From Streptomyces sp. RPA4-2 (lineage in GTDB: Bacteria > Actinomycetota > Actinomycetes > Streptomycetales > Streptomycetaceae), in NCBI RefSeq assembly GCF_012273515.2, contig NZ_CP050975.2, positions 7,936,001-8,000,000 on the forward strand: a stretch of DNA of 64,000 bases. Reading direction: 5' to 3'. A model generated the notes under the pieces. That model was not told the origin of the DNA. It saw only the letters and a program-made list of their open reading frames with translations, and ran no database searches. The stretch's first letter is position 1. The number at the start of each line of letters is the position of its first letter. Position numbers and translations under genes: made by a program. Shown piece after piece: positions 9,235 to 17,883 of this stretch.

Positions 9235-11154
9235 GTGACAACCCACAGACTTGGCAAGTACCTGACATTAGCGGCCGCGGCCCTCCTGCTGCTGGCCACG
9301 GCGCCGGGGGCCGTCGCCGCCACCGCGGAACCAGCGGGCGAACCGACGGTCCCCGCCGTCGCCCACGCGGCCGCCACATGGCAACCGCCGCTGTCCACCC
9401 GCGGGCGGTACATCGTCGACGCCGCGGGCAACCGCTTCCGGCTCAAGTCGGCCAACTGGGACGGCGCGCAGGGCTCCTGGACCGGCAGCGGCAGCACCGC
9501 CGACCCGGCCGACCACCACGCCGGCCAGAACTCCTACGGCATCCCGCTCGGCCTGGACCGTGTCCCCCTGCCCCAGCTTCTCGGCGACTTCCACCGGCTC
9601 GGCATCAACAGCGTCCGGCTGCCGTTCTCCAACGAGATGATCCATGGGACGACGCCCGTGCCGGACGTCGCCGTCACGGCCAACCCGCAACTGCGCGGCA
9701 GGACACCCCTCCAGGTCTACGACGCCGTCGTCGCCGCCCTCACCGGGGACGGCTTCGCGGTCATCCTCAACAACCACACCAACACCTCCCGTTGGTGCTG
9801 CGGCATCGACGGCAACGAACGGTGGAACAGCGGCCAGTCCACCCAGCAGTGGGCGGACGACTGGGTCTTCATGGCCCGCCGTTACGCCGGGGACCCCGGT
9901 GTGGTGGGCGCCGACCTCTACAACGAGGTACGCCGTGACGTGCTGGACGACCCCAACTGGGGCCAGGGCGACGCCCACGACTGGTACGCGGCGGCGCAAC
10001 TCGCCGCGGACCGCATCCTGACCGAGGCCGATCCCGACCTGCTCATCGTCATCGAGGGGATCAACTGGACCGGCCTGCCGGTCGACGGACTGCCGCACGA
10101 CCGTCCCACCCTCGCCCCGGCACGCACGCTCTCGCACACCCTCGTCGCCGCTCACAAGCTGGTGTACTCCGCCCACTTCTACGGATACACCGGCCCCCAC
10201 CACAGTGGTGCCACCGGGATCGGCGAGACCCATGACGCCCGCTACCAGGACCTCACCCGCGACCAGCTGTACCAAACCCTCGACGACGAGGCCCTCTTCG
10301 TCGCGGAGCAGGGGAACCAGCACTTCACCGCACCTGTCTGGGTCAGCGAGTTCGGTATCGGAGCGGGTGAGACCGGCGCCGCCGCCCGGACGTGGTTCGG
10401 CAACATCACCGACTACTTCGCCGACCACGACACCGACTTCGCCTACTGGCCGCTCGTCGGGTGGGAGGGGCACGACGACTGGTCCCTGCTGCGCTACGAC
10501 ACCGCGGGCAACCGGTACGGCATCCTCGACCAGGCCGACTGGCGCGGCGCCGCGTGGAACCGGCTCATGACGTCCCCGTCGCGCACCGGACCCGTCGCCA
10601 CGGTTCCCGGCTGGCACATGCTCGCCACCGACCACGGCGACTACGTGCAGTCGCTCCGGGTGCGCGCCGGTGGTGACTGGGACCCGGGCGCCTACAAGGC
10701 CGCCTGCCCGGACGGCGAGCGGCTGACCGGGCTCGGCCACAGCGGCGGTCGCGGACTGTGCACCGATGTCACCACCGGCGACCTGCGGGCCGCGGGCAAC
10801 ACCCAGACGGTCGTCACCGACGAGCGCTACGTTCCCGCCGGCGGCGACTGGGCCTCCGGATACACCAAGTTCCAGTGCCCCGAGGCGAACTTCCTCATCG
10901 GCTACAGCCGTCGCGGCGGCCGGACCTCGGCGGCCCTGTGCGTCCCCGCCCGCATCCCCTTGGGGGGCGCCGGGCGAACGGTGTGGTTCGACCGGTCCGA
11001 CAACCGGCCCGCCGACGCCGCCGGAGGTGACTTCGCCTACGGCGACCACAAGGGCCAGTGCGCCGACGACGAGTACGCCGCCGGGATCGCCTTCACCACT
11101 CGGCTGGGCGCCGACCCGGGCCCCGCGGCCCTCCTGTGCCGCAAACCGGGCTGA
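9235..11154 (+). CDS. Secreted GH5-family glycoside hydrolase with C-terminal Cys-repeat domain
   Basis: A 639-aa exported enzyme, GTG start at 9235 with GGAGG at 9226-9230. Signal peptide about 1-28. The (beta/alpha)8 catalytic domain spans about 55-440: GINSVRLPFSNEM, VILNNHT, acid/base Glu231 in DLYNEVRRD (NEV instead of the usual NEP) and nucleophile Glu372 in WVSEFGIG. From about residue 460 three related repeats follow, each with GGDW/GGDF, then G-x-x-K-x-x-C and a closing LC (AGGDWDPGAYKAAC, GGDWASGYTKFQC, GGDFAYGDHKGQC). These probably form a disulfide-stabilised carbohydrate- or wall-binding module. GH5 covers cellulases, mannanases and others; specificity cannot be read from sequence. 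Confidence 0.85.
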   Translation: MTTHRLGKYLTLAAAALLLLATAPGAVAATAEPAGEPTVPAVAHAAATWQPPLSTRGRYIVDAAGNRFRLKSANWDGAQGSWTGSGSTADPADHHAGQNSYGIPLGLDRVPLPQLLGDFHRLGINSVRLPFSNEMIHGTTPVPDVAVTANPQLRGRTPLQVYDAVVAALTGDGFAVILNNHTNTSRWCCGIDGNERWNSGQSTQQWADDWVFMARRYAGDPGVVGADLYNEVRRDVLDDPNWGQGDAHDWYAAAQLAADRILTEADPDLLIVIEGINWTGLPVDGLPHDRPTLAPARTLSHTLVAAHKLVYSAHFYGYTGPHHSGATGIGETHDARYQDLTRDQLYQTLDDEALFVAEQGNQHFTAPVWVSEFGIGAGETGAAARTWFGNITDYFADHDTDFAYWPLVGWEGHDDWSLLRYDTAGNRYGILDQADWRGAAWNRLMTSPSRTGPVATVPGWHMLATDHGDYVQSLRVRAGGDWDPGAYKAACPDGERLTGLGHSGGRGLCTDVTTGDLRAAGNTQTVVTDERYVPAGGDWASGYTKFQCPEANFLIGYSRRGGRTSAALCVPARIPLGGAGRTVWFDRSDNRPADAAGGDFAYGDHKGQCADDEYAAGIAFTTRLGADPGPAALLCRKPG

Positions 11155-11550
11155 CCCACCGATCCGTGCCGCGCCGGCGCACCTGTGCGCCCCCCCGTCG
11201 TCCGACGCCCGCACAGGTACGCCCCGGGCACCTCGCCGGGCCGCACCATGGGGGAGTTTCCCGGTGGCCCTACCGGTGACAACAGGTACCTGGTGCTCGG
11301 CCTTGGGACGCGGCGGGCCGTCGATACCGTGCCGGCGGTCTTGGGTAGCCCGGTCGGGTGAAGGCCGGTCGCGGCGGCCGGTCCGCCGCCCGGCCCGCGG
11401 CACGGGGCCCGCCGCGGCGGCCGGTTCCAGGTGCCGTCGGCCCACCTCCCCCGTGAAGCGTCAAATACCCACGGCGGAAGGGCCTTTGGGCGCTCAACAG
11501 GTGCGTTCTGGGCGTCGACGGGCCGGGGCCCGTGCGCCCATGCGTCCATT
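11155..11550. other. Intergenic region, GC-rich, no gene seen
   Basis: About 400 bases between the GH5 stop and the duplicated leader. It contains GC-rich self-complementary sequence around 11365-11430 that could terminate GH5 transcription, but no clean stem was resolved. No coding frame with a ribosome binding site was found. Confidence 0.4.
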
Positions 11551-11665
11551 CGGGTGTCTGTCGACGAACTCCTGCGTGTCCGATATTGCAGATAAAGGGA
11601 TTATCGGTACGTTCACTCACAGATCGGCCGGTGCGGCCGACGTCTCAGAGATAGGGAAAAGCGAC
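11551..11665 (+). promoter_or_regulatory. Conserved leader/promoter block, copy 1
   Basis: This 115-nt block upstream of the small secreted protein is nearly identical and equal in length to 20815-20929 upstream of the paralogue. Shared elements are GATAA-AGGGA-TTATC (11591-11605), an outer CCGATA/TATCGG pair, and the hairpin TCGGCCG-GTG-CGGCCGA (11624-11640). Conservation outside the coding sequence implies common regulation. Whether the elements act as DNA operators or as RNA structure is not known. Confidence 0.55.
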
Positions 11666-12238
11666 ATGACCACGCGCAACATTGCGGTGACTGCCACCGT
11701 TGCGGCCGCTGCGGCCCTCGTCGCCACGGGCGTCACCTACGCCTCGGCCGCGGCTCCTGAGGCCGCTCCCGCCGTTCAGCAGGTTGCCCCCATGGGTGGC
11801 GACAGCGGCCAGTCGAAGGGTAACGAAGGAGGAGGAGGCGGCGGCGACCGCGGTGGCCGCCGCCACTACGAGGGTCGCATCGACTTCAACGAGCGCTCCT
11901 ACTCCGCCCAGAGCTGGGGCTGCATCACCGTGGTCAGCGGTCTCGGTTCCCGTAGCTTCAACGTCCGCAACGACAGCCACAAGACCGTCGAGGTCTTCCG
12001 TGGCGCGACCTGTGACAACGGTTCGCCGCTTGCCACGGTCGGCCCGTGGAGCACCAGCAACGGTGTCGTGCCCTTCCGCGTCCACGGTGGCGTGAAGGTC
12101 AGGGACGGCGTCGTGGGCAGCTTCCGCGTCGTCGAGGACCACCACGGTGGCTACGGCGGCGGCTTCGGCGGCGGCGACCGTGGTGGCGACGGTGGCGGCT
12201 TCGGCGGCGGCGACTTCGGCGGTGGCGGTCGCGACTAG
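11666..12238 (+). CDS. Small secreted protein of unknown function with Gly-rich tail, paralogue 1
   Basis: A 190-aa protein with a clear signal peptide (MTTRNIAVTATVAAAAALVA, cleavage near residue 28). A linker with a GGGGGGDRGG run leads to a core of about 90 residues (YEGRIDFNERSYSAQSWGC through GSFRVVEDHH) with two Cys that probably form a disulfide and many beta-type residues. The C-terminus is a 30-residue Gly/Asp/Phe repeat (GGFGGGDRGG type) missing from the paralogue at 20930. I do not recognise the family. ATG 11666 is chosen because the signal peptide begins there, although the frame stays open upstream in both copies. An exported structural or surface role is an inference. Confidence 0.8.
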   Translation: MTTRNIAVTATVAAAAALVATGVTYASAAAPEAAPAVQQVAPMGGDSGQSKGNEGGGGGGDRGGRRHYEGRIDFNERSYSAQSWGCITVVSGLGSRSFNVRNDSHKTVEVFRGATCDNGSPLATVGPWSTSNGVVPFRVHGGVKVRDGVVGSFRVVEDHHGGYGGGFGGGDRGGDGGGFGGGDFGGGGRD

Positions 12239-12265
12239 TCCTCACGGGCAACGTCCGCACCATAT

Positions 12266-12302
12266 GGAGACTCCGGCCCGCTGCAATCGGGCCGGAGTCT
12301 CC
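12266..12302 (+). terminator. Terminator of paralogue 1
   Basis: A perfect 15-bp stem (12266-12280 and 12288-12302, GGAGACTCCGGCCCG) with loop CTGCAAT. The same structure follows paralogue 2 with two compensated base-pair changes. Confidence 0.9.
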
Positions 12303-12603
12303 GGCATGTGGTGCGGGTCCCGGGGGCGTCCCGTGTGGAGGCCTGAACCCGCGGGAAGCCCTGCGCCCGGTTAAACCTGTTACGCCATACTAAGTGTTCT
12401 TCGGCCGTTCCGCGTGTCGCTACGCCCGGACCCGGGCATCACGACTCTCCGGCCTGCCTTCGCCGGCCTCGCGTACACCCTCATTCGCAGCTCGGAATCG
12501 CCACATAGGATGATTGTTTAGCAGACCATATGCGCGTCGAAGTCCCGGGTCGGGATCTGGTGCTATCACTGTCGATGCATTGTCCATCAATCGTGAGAGC
12601 GCT

Positions 12604-13395
12604 ATGAAACTACTGTCCAAGGTATTCAGACAGCCGAAGAACTCGGCTGACGAAGTGATGCTGCGGCTCCTCGAGGAAAGCGCCGAGGACGCGGGATACT
12701 GGGCCGGCCGCATGCCGAGGGAAGCCGCCAGGTTGGTGCGGAGGGTTCGGATGTACACCCTCGCCTCGGCCGGGCTCAGCCTCACCGCGGGACTGCTCGT
12801 CTGGCCCGCGGTCGCCGAATCCTCGCAGTTCGGCGCCCAGGTGGTCGTCTCCGCGCTGTCGGGATTCGCCGCACTCGTGATCGTCGCCCCGCACGCCAGC
12901 GGGCTGAGCGATCGCGCTGACGAAGCCATCAAACTGTGCAGTGCCTACAGCGCCGTTTACGGCGACCTTCTGGCCGCGAAAAGCCGTCTCGATGCGGGGT
13001 CCACGGCCGACTTCTCGCACGCGGCGGAAATCTTCCGCCGGTTCCAGCACATTCAGGAGCGCAAGGACGCCCTCGCACTCCCGGCCGGGAACGGGCGTAT
13101 GACGGGTACGGTCGCCCGGGTCAAGGGGAACGGCCGACCGGCACGGATCATCACCGGCACGGCGCGGAAGGCCGAACTGCCGTCGGCGCCGTATGTCCTG
13201 GAGAGCGGCTCGGCGACGGACCGGGAGGACAGGGTGATTCCTCCCGCCGCGCTCGCGCACCCGTCGACGAGCCGGCACCCGGCAGCTCGGGAACTGCCCG
13301 ATCCCAACCCCTCGACGCCCAACCCCGACATCCCTTCCCCGCACCGGATCCGGAGCCGCGGGGCAGCGCTGGTGGCGAGTCTGCACCGGCGATGA
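12604..13395 (+). CDS. Two-TM protein resembling an orphan SLATT-domain protein
   Basis: A 263-aa protein starting at ATG 12604. An N-terminal helical segment (residues 1-48) is followed by TM1 (51-70, YTLASAGLSLTAGLLVWPAV), a short loop, TM2 (77-96), then SDRADEAIKLCSAYSAVYGDLLAAKSRL as a helix after the membrane. This helix-TM-TM-helix layout is that of SLATT/S-2TM domains, the membrane effectors paired with SMODS nucleotidyltransferases or SLOG sensors in bacterial defence systems. Residues 140-263 are a basic, Pro-rich, low-complexity tail. No SMODS, SLOG, TIR or reverse transcriptase gene is adjacent, so it would be an orphan or act with a distant partner. The local upstream DNA is AT-richer than its surroundings. 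Assignment is by architecture only. Confidence 0.55.
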   Translation: MKLLSKVFRQPKNSADEVMLRLLEESAEDAGYWAGRMPREAARLVRRVRMYTLASAGLSLTAGLLVWPAVAESSQFGAQVVVSALSGFAALVIVAPHASGLSDRADEAIKLCSAYSAVYGDLLAAKSRLDAGSTADFSHAAEIFRRFQHIQERKDALALPAGNGRMTGTVARVKGNGRPARIITGTARKAELPSAPYVLESGSATDREDRVIPPAALAHPSTSRHPAARELPDPNPSTPNPDIPSPHRIRSRGAALVASLHRR

Positions 13396-13532
13396 CGTGC
13401 GGCGCGAGCACCGCGTCCACCGCGACAGGCGCGACAGGCGGCGGTCGGCGCCGGACCGGCGCACCTGGCCTTCCCCGCCGTACGGAAGCAATGGCCGCAC
13501 CGACCGTACGACCGAGAGGGGAACCGCTCGTA

Positions 13533-13561
13533 AGGGCCCCCGTTCAGGGAACGGGGGCCCT
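13533..13561. terminator. Bidirectional terminator
   Basis: Perfect 13-bp stem (AGGGCCCCCGTTC, 13533-13545 with 13549-13561) and a 3-nt loop, between the SLATT-like gene (ends 13395) and the opposite-strand lipoprotein gene (ends 13649). Confidence 0.88.
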
Positions 13562-13648
13562 GGTCGTGGGACCACCTCGTACCCCGCTCCGCCGGGCGTC
13601 GGTGGGGCCGGGCGCGGGCGCCGCCGGGGCAGACTCAGGACGAGACCG

Positions 13649-14320
13649 CTACACCTGGTCGAGCCAGAGCACGATCCCCGTCAGGTCGTGGAGCACGGCC
13701 GCCACACCGGCCCTGACGGCGGCCGCGCAGCGCCGGTCCGTGAATGTACGCGCGTCGTAGGTCGACGACATGCCGAGGCCCTCGCCCCGGAAGGACGCGC
13801 CCGACCAGTCGACGGCGGTCACGTTCCCGGTGGGCTCGGCCAACTCGGCGCCCACGACGAGGAACTGCTGCGCGAGATGGTTCGGGGTGACCATCGCGAG
13901 GGGGTCGATCAGATCGTTGCCCGCGCTGATGACGAGGTCCGGCCGCATGCCGAGGGCCTTGGTGACACTCGGGACGAGAGCGGAGGGGTCCGAGGCGGTG
14001 ATGGTGCGCAGCGAGACGTGTTCGGCCCCGGCCCAGGCCTTGACCGCGGTGACGAGCGTCCTGGTGGGGCGGTCGTGACCGGAAGTGAGCAGCACGACCC
14101 GGTAGTCCTTCGGCGGGTGCACGCCGTTCCAGGAGCCGGGCCGTGGCGTGGTGGTCGCCTCGGGCTGGGGCCGTCGGGCGGGGTCGACGAATCCGGCACC
14201 CAGGGCACCTACGGCGGTGGGCCTGGGATGCGGACCTGACCAGTCGTCGCCGGCACCGCATCCGGTGACCAGCGCGGCGACCGCGGCCAGTGCGGCCAGG
14301 GCGCTGAGCGGGGGGCGCAA
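13649..14320 (-). CDS. Lipoprotein with BMP/Med-like fold
   Basis: A 223-aa protein starting at TTG 14320 with GAAGGAC 9 bases upstream. The signal ends in a lipobox, LVTGC, with the lipidated Cys at residue 21. The mature part has alternating strand/helix pattern (YRVVLLTSG, PDLVISAGNDLIDPLAM, FLVVGAELAEPTGNVTAVDW) like periplasmic binding proteins of the BMP/Med family, which in Streptomyces include the Med activator of antibiotic synthesis. It is shorter than typical BMP proteins. It is transcribed away from the HupE-like gene. Ligand and partner transporter are not evident. Confidence 0.65.
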   Translation of the reverse strand: MRPPLSALAALAAVAALVTGCGAGDDWSGPHPRPTAVGALGAGFVDPARRPQPEATTTPRPGSWNGVHPPKDYRVVLLTSGHDRPTRTLVTAVKAWAGAEHVSLRTITASDPSALVPSVTKALGMRPDLVISAGNDLIDPLAMVTPNHLAQQFLVVGAELAEPTGNVTAVDWSGASFRGEGLGMSSTYDARTFTDRRCAAAVRAGVAAVLHDLTGIVLWLDQV

Positions 14321-14492
14321 GGTGATCGTCCTTCGGGTGGTGGCGAGCGGAACGCCCCCATCCTGCTATCCCGGGGCGAGGGTTCCGGCCCGGGAAGCCC
14401 CGATCGCGCGGTTGTTCTTGTGGGGTTCGCCGACGGGGCGGCGCGAGTTCACCGATGACATGGACGGTGCACGGGAAACCTGAAGGAGCACC

Positions 14493-15701
14493 ATGTCACG
14501 ACTGTTCCGCCGCGCCCTCCTCGCCCTTGCCGCAGCGGTGATCACTCTCCTGTGCGTCGGCGGCCCGGCCGTCGCCCACGGATTCAGCTCGACCGTGTAC
14601 GTCCATGTCACCGAAGGGGACGGCGGCCGCCTGCGGACAGCCGTGGACGTCGAGTACGACCTCTTCGTCGTGTCCGCCGCGGACTCCGAGCACGACGATC
14701 CGCTGTTCCGTTCCGGCACCGCCGCGTTCGACGCGGGAGACGCCGCCGAGCAGGCCGCGGCCCTGCGCGCTCACACGCGCCCGGCCGTGAAGTACGTGAC
14801 GGACCGGTTCTCGGTCACCTCGGGCGGGACGGCCTGCCGGGCCACACGCGCGGGTGACTTCACGATCGGCCGTCATGAGGGCGTCCCGTACGCGGGGCTG
14901 GTGCTCGACTGGTCGTGCCCGGCGGAGAGTGCCGACCACGTCGTACGCAGCACACTGTTCCCGGACGGGGAGCACTACGTCCGTGACGCCAAGACGATCG
15001 TGACCTACGAGGTCGGCGGCCGTTCGGGGAGCGCGGCGCTCGACGGGGAGCACCCCTCCTTCTCGATCGGTCAGGCGTGGTACGAGCGGTTCTGGGAGTT
15101 CTTCCGCCTGGGCGCGGAGCACCTGTTGACCGGCATCGACCACATCCTCTTCCTGCTGGCGCTGATCGCCGGTTCGCGGCGCCCCCGCGAGGTCGTCCTC
15201 GCCGCCACGAGTTTCACGCTGGCGCACTCGGTGACGTTCCTGCTCGCCGCCCTCGGCGTGGTGGACGTGCCTCCGGCGGTGGTGGAGCCGGTCATCGCCC
15301 TGTCCATCGCGGTGGTCGCGGGCTGGTACCTGTGGCGGGTGTGGCGGCGCGGCGGCGCGGCGGCCGACCTCGGGGCGGCGGGAGAAGGTCACTTCGGCCT
15401 GGACCGCGCGGGCTGGACCCGGTTGGGCGTCGTGTTCTGCTTCGGTCTCGTGCACGGGCTGGGATTCGCGGGTGCCCTGGGCATCCACGACGCGTGGTCG
15501 TGGACCCTTCTGTGGTCGCTGCTGGTGTTCAACATCGGTATCGAGGCAGTGCAGTTGGCCATCATCGGCCTGGTCTTCCCGCTGCTGATCCTGATCCGCC
15601 GACAGGCGCCGAGGACCGGTGTCTGGACCACCGGGACGATCTCCGCGGGCGTCGCCGCGATGGGTCTGTTGTGGTTCGTGCAACGCGTGTCCGCTGTGTG
15701 A
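14493..15701 (+). CDS. HupE/UreJ-family membrane protein
   Basis: A 402-aa protein, ATG 14493 with AAGGAG at 14483-14488. After a signal sequence (cleavage near AHG, about residue 29) comes an extracytoplasmic beta-rich domain of about 170 residues with Cys pairs, then a membrane domain of about six helices. The membrane part has HLLTGIDHILFLLAL and FGLVHGLGFAGAL, the His/Asp motifs of HupE/UreJ-like proteins. Founding members import nickel or cobalt, but proteins with this extra N-terminal domain are widespread and uncharacterised. It lies 127 bases before a secreted phosphoesterase with no clear terminator between. A [NiFe]-hydrogenase operon lies 42 kb downstream, so nickel supply is a possible but unproven role. 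Confidence 0.78.
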   Translation: MSRLFRRALLALAAAVITLLCVGGPAVAHGFSSTVYVHVTEGDGGRLRTAVDVEYDLFVVSAADSEHDDPLFRSGTAAFDAGDAAEQAAALRAHTRPAVKYVTDRFSVTSGGTACRATRAGDFTIGRHEGVPYAGLVLDWSCPAESADHVVRSTLFPDGEHYVRDAKTIVTYEVGGRSGSAALDGEHPSFSIGQAWYERFWEFFRLGAEHLLTGIDHILFLLALIAGSRRPREVVLAATSFTLAHSVTFLLAALGVVDVPPAVVEPVIALSIAVVAGWYLWRVWRRGGAAADLGAAGEGHFGLDRAGWTRLGVVFCFGLVHGLGFAGALGIHDAWSWTLLWSLLVFNIGIEAVQLAIIGLVFPLLILIRRQAPRTGVWTTGTISAGVAAMGLLWFVQRVSAV

Positions 15702-15724
15702 GACCAGCCCAGACATCCTGCGCT

Positions 15725-15764
15725 GTTCAGTCAACCCGGAGATCGCATTTACCTTTTCTTTACC
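15725..15764 (+). promoter_or_regulatory. Possible PHO box (PhoP site)
   Basis: Four 11-nt units in register begin at 15725, 15736, 15747 and 15758: GTTCAGTCAAC, a divergent unit, ATTTACCTTTT and CTTTACCCTGG. Streptomyces PHO boxes are direct 11-nt repeats of GTTCACC followed by a less conserved tail. The site is 65 bases before a secreted phosphoesterase gene, a classical PhoP target. Two of four units are good matches. Confidence 0.45.
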
Positions 15765-15828
15765 CTGGGCCGCGAGCTTGACGATCTCCACACCATGCAC
15801 ATCTCCCGTGCACAGAAGGAACACAGCA

Positions 15829-17808
15829 ATGAGATCGAACCACTCCGCGCGGGCTTCCGAGCCCACGCAGCGCCGTATGGCCCGGGGGGCCGCCGCGGCG
15901 TTCCTGGGCCTGACCGTGGCCCTCGGCTCCGGCCTGGCGACATCCCCGGCCTCGGCCGCCGGCACCGACGCGGTCACCGGCATCGTCCTGGGCGTCGGCG
16001 CCAACGAGTCGCAGCGCACGGTCACCTGGTACACCTCCGCCGACACCGCGCAGAAGGTCCAGATGGTCCCGACCGCGCAGCTCGCCGGCGGCGACTTCCC
16101 GGCCGACGCGGCGACCTTCGACGCGACCGGCAGCGCGAACATCGCGACGAGCGGCGGCTTCAACCGCCACGCGACGATCACCGGCCTCAAGGAGAACACC
16201 GCCTACTCCTACCGGGTCGGCACCGAGGGCAACTGGTCCTCGGCGTACTCCTTCAAGACGCAGGACTTCGAAGGCAACTACGACTTCCTGTTCTACGGCG
16301 ACCCGCAGATCGGCTCGTCCGGCGACCTCGCCAAGGACCAGGCCGGCTGGCAGGACACCCTGGACGTCTCGCTGGCCGCCAACCCGAACGCCGAACTCCT
16401 GGTGTCCGGCGGCGACCAGGTCGAGACCGCGAACACCGAGTCCAACTGGAACTCGTTCCTCGCTCCCGACAAGCTGCGCCAGTACCCGTGGGCCGCCACC
16501 ATCGGCAACCACGACGTCGGCGGCAAGGCGTACGAGCAGCACTTCACCACGCCGAACACCGACCGCTCGGGGTCGTACTACTCCAACGGCAACCCGGCGT
16601 CGAACACTTCGGGCGGTGACTACTGGTACATCTACAAGGATGTGCTGTTCATCGACCTCAACAGCAACAGCTACAACCCGGCCACCGGGGGCGGCGGCGA
16701 CGCGGCGCACGTCAACTACGTCTCCGACGTCATCAACAAGCACGGCTCCGAGGCCAAGTGGAAGGTGCTCGTCTACCACCACTCGATCTACTCCCCGGCG
16801 TCCCACGCCAAGGACGGCGACAACAAGACCCGTCGTACGGACTTCCCGACCACCTTCTCCAAGCTCGGCGTCGACCTGGTGCTCCAGGGTCACGACCACA
16901 GCTACTCCCGCAGCTACCTGATCAAGAACGGTGAGAAGGCGGACCCGGCCGAGCAGCCCGGCGCCGCCGACGTGTACCCCGGCCCCGGTGGCGTCCTCTA
17001 TGTGACGGCCAACTCCTCCTCGGGCTCGAAGTACTACGACATCACCGCTCCGGACAACAGCGGCACCAGCGGTGCGGGCAACGGCGCCGACCCGCTGAAC
17101 CCGAAGAACTACTGGTACAACTCGGTCCAGAACCAGGAGCACGTCCGCTCCTACGTCAAGGTCCAGGTGCGCAACGACAAGCTCGTCGTCGAGAACCTGC
17201 GCAGCGGTACGTGCGCGGCCCCGAACTCCGAGGTCGAGCACGGCCTGTCGTGCAGCAACACCACCGCCGACCAGCCGGTCGGCTCGACGGTCGACAAGGT
17301 CACCGTGCACCCGTTCCACGGCGACAAGCAGGACCTCCAGGTCAACGTGCCCAACCCGGCCCCGGGCGAGTTCGGCTGGACGATCGACGGTTACAACGGC
17401 CTGGTCGACCTCGGCACCGCCAAGGAGCAGGACGGCGACCACTTCACGGCGACCGGCAAGATCAACCCGCTGCTCGTCTCCGACAGCCGCCGTTCGCTCG
17501 CCCCTTGGTCCATCTCGGCCAACGTGGGCGACTTCCGGGACGCCGACAAGACGTTCTCGGGCGCGAACCTCGGCTGGACGCCGTTCGTCCTCGACGGCGG
17601 CGCGGGTGCCAAGGCCGGTGACCCGGTGGCCTCCGGCTACGACGACCACGGTCAGGGCCTGGCCCTCTCGCGTGCGCTCGGTTCGGCCGAGCAGGGCCAC
17701 CCGCGTGGCGAGGCCCGCCTCGGCGCCGACCTGGATCTGAAGATCCCGGACAGCGTCGAGAAGGGTGGCTACCGCGCCACCCTCACGATCACCGCGCTCA
17801 GCAGCTGA
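15829..17808 (+). CDS. Secreted purple-acid-phosphatase-like metallophosphoesterase
   Basis: A 659-aa protein starting at ATG 15829 with AAGGA at 15816-15820. The signal peptide ends near residue 45 (PASAAG). A fibronectin-like N-terminal domain (VLGVGANESQRTVTWYTS) precedes the metallophosphoesterase domain: GDPQIG (about 158), GGDQVE (about 194), GNHDVGG (about 225), YHHSIYS (about 317) and GHDHSYSRSY (about 353), supplying the binuclear metal site. A C-terminal Ig-like domain of about 160 residues follows. The enzyme probably releases phosphate from extracellular phosphoesters. It has a possible PHO box upstream and a hairpin before the DUF916 gene. Confidence 0.9.
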   Translation: MRSNHSARASEPTQRRMARGAAAAFLGLTVALGSGLATSPASAAGTDAVTGIVLGVGANESQRTVTWYTSADTAQKVQMVPTAQLAGGDFPADAATFDATGSANIATSGGFNRHATITGLKENTAYSYRVGTEGNWSSAYSFKTQDFEGNYDFLFYGDPQIGSSGDLAKDQAGWQDTLDVSLAANPNAELLVSGGDQVETANTESNWNSFLAPDKLRQYPWAATIGNHDVGGKAYEQHFTTPNTDRSGSYYSNGNPASNTSGGDYWYIYKDVLFIDLNSNSYNPATGGGGDAAHVNYVSDVINKHGSEAKWKVLVYHHSIYSPASHAKDGDNKTRRTDFPTTFSKLGVDLVLQGHDHSYSRSYLIKNGEKADPAEQPGAADVYPGPGGVLYVTANSSSGSKYYDITAPDNSGTSGAGNGADPLNPKNYWYNSVQNQEHVRSYVKVQVRNDKLVVENLRSGTCAAPNSEVEHGLSCSNTTADQPVGSTVDKVTVHPFHGDKQDLQVNVPNPAPGEFGWTIDGYNGLVDLGTAKEQDGDHFTATGKINPLLVSDSRRSLAPWSISANVGDFRDADKTFSGANLGWTPFVLDGGAGAKAGDPVASGYDDHGQGLALSRALGSAEQGHPRGEARLGADLDLKIPDSVEKGGYRATLTITALSS

Positions 17809-17825
17809 TCCGACCCGTTCCACCG

Positions 17826-17860
17826 GGCGGGGTGGGCACCTTCCCGGTGTCCGCCCCGCC
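17826..17860 (+). terminator. Hairpin between phosphoesterase and DUF916 gene
   Basis: A 15-bp stem with two G-U pairs (17826-17840 and 17846-17860) and loop TTCCC, 18 bases after the phosphoesterase stop. It may reduce rather than abolish read-through into the gene 24 bases later. Confidence 0.7.
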
Positions 17861-17883
17861 CCCCTCCCCAGGAGATCCCCGAC

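Noticed and set aside
9268..11445. Minus-strand frame opposite the GH5 gene
   Set aside because: Composition is Gly/Val/Arg-rich without domains, while the plus strand has signal peptide, catalytic motifs and a ribosome binding site.
11581..11620. Sigma-WhiG-like promoter in the conserved leader
   Set aside because: A CCGATAA-type -10 word occurs only on the strand opposite to the gene and lacks a properly spaced -35 element.
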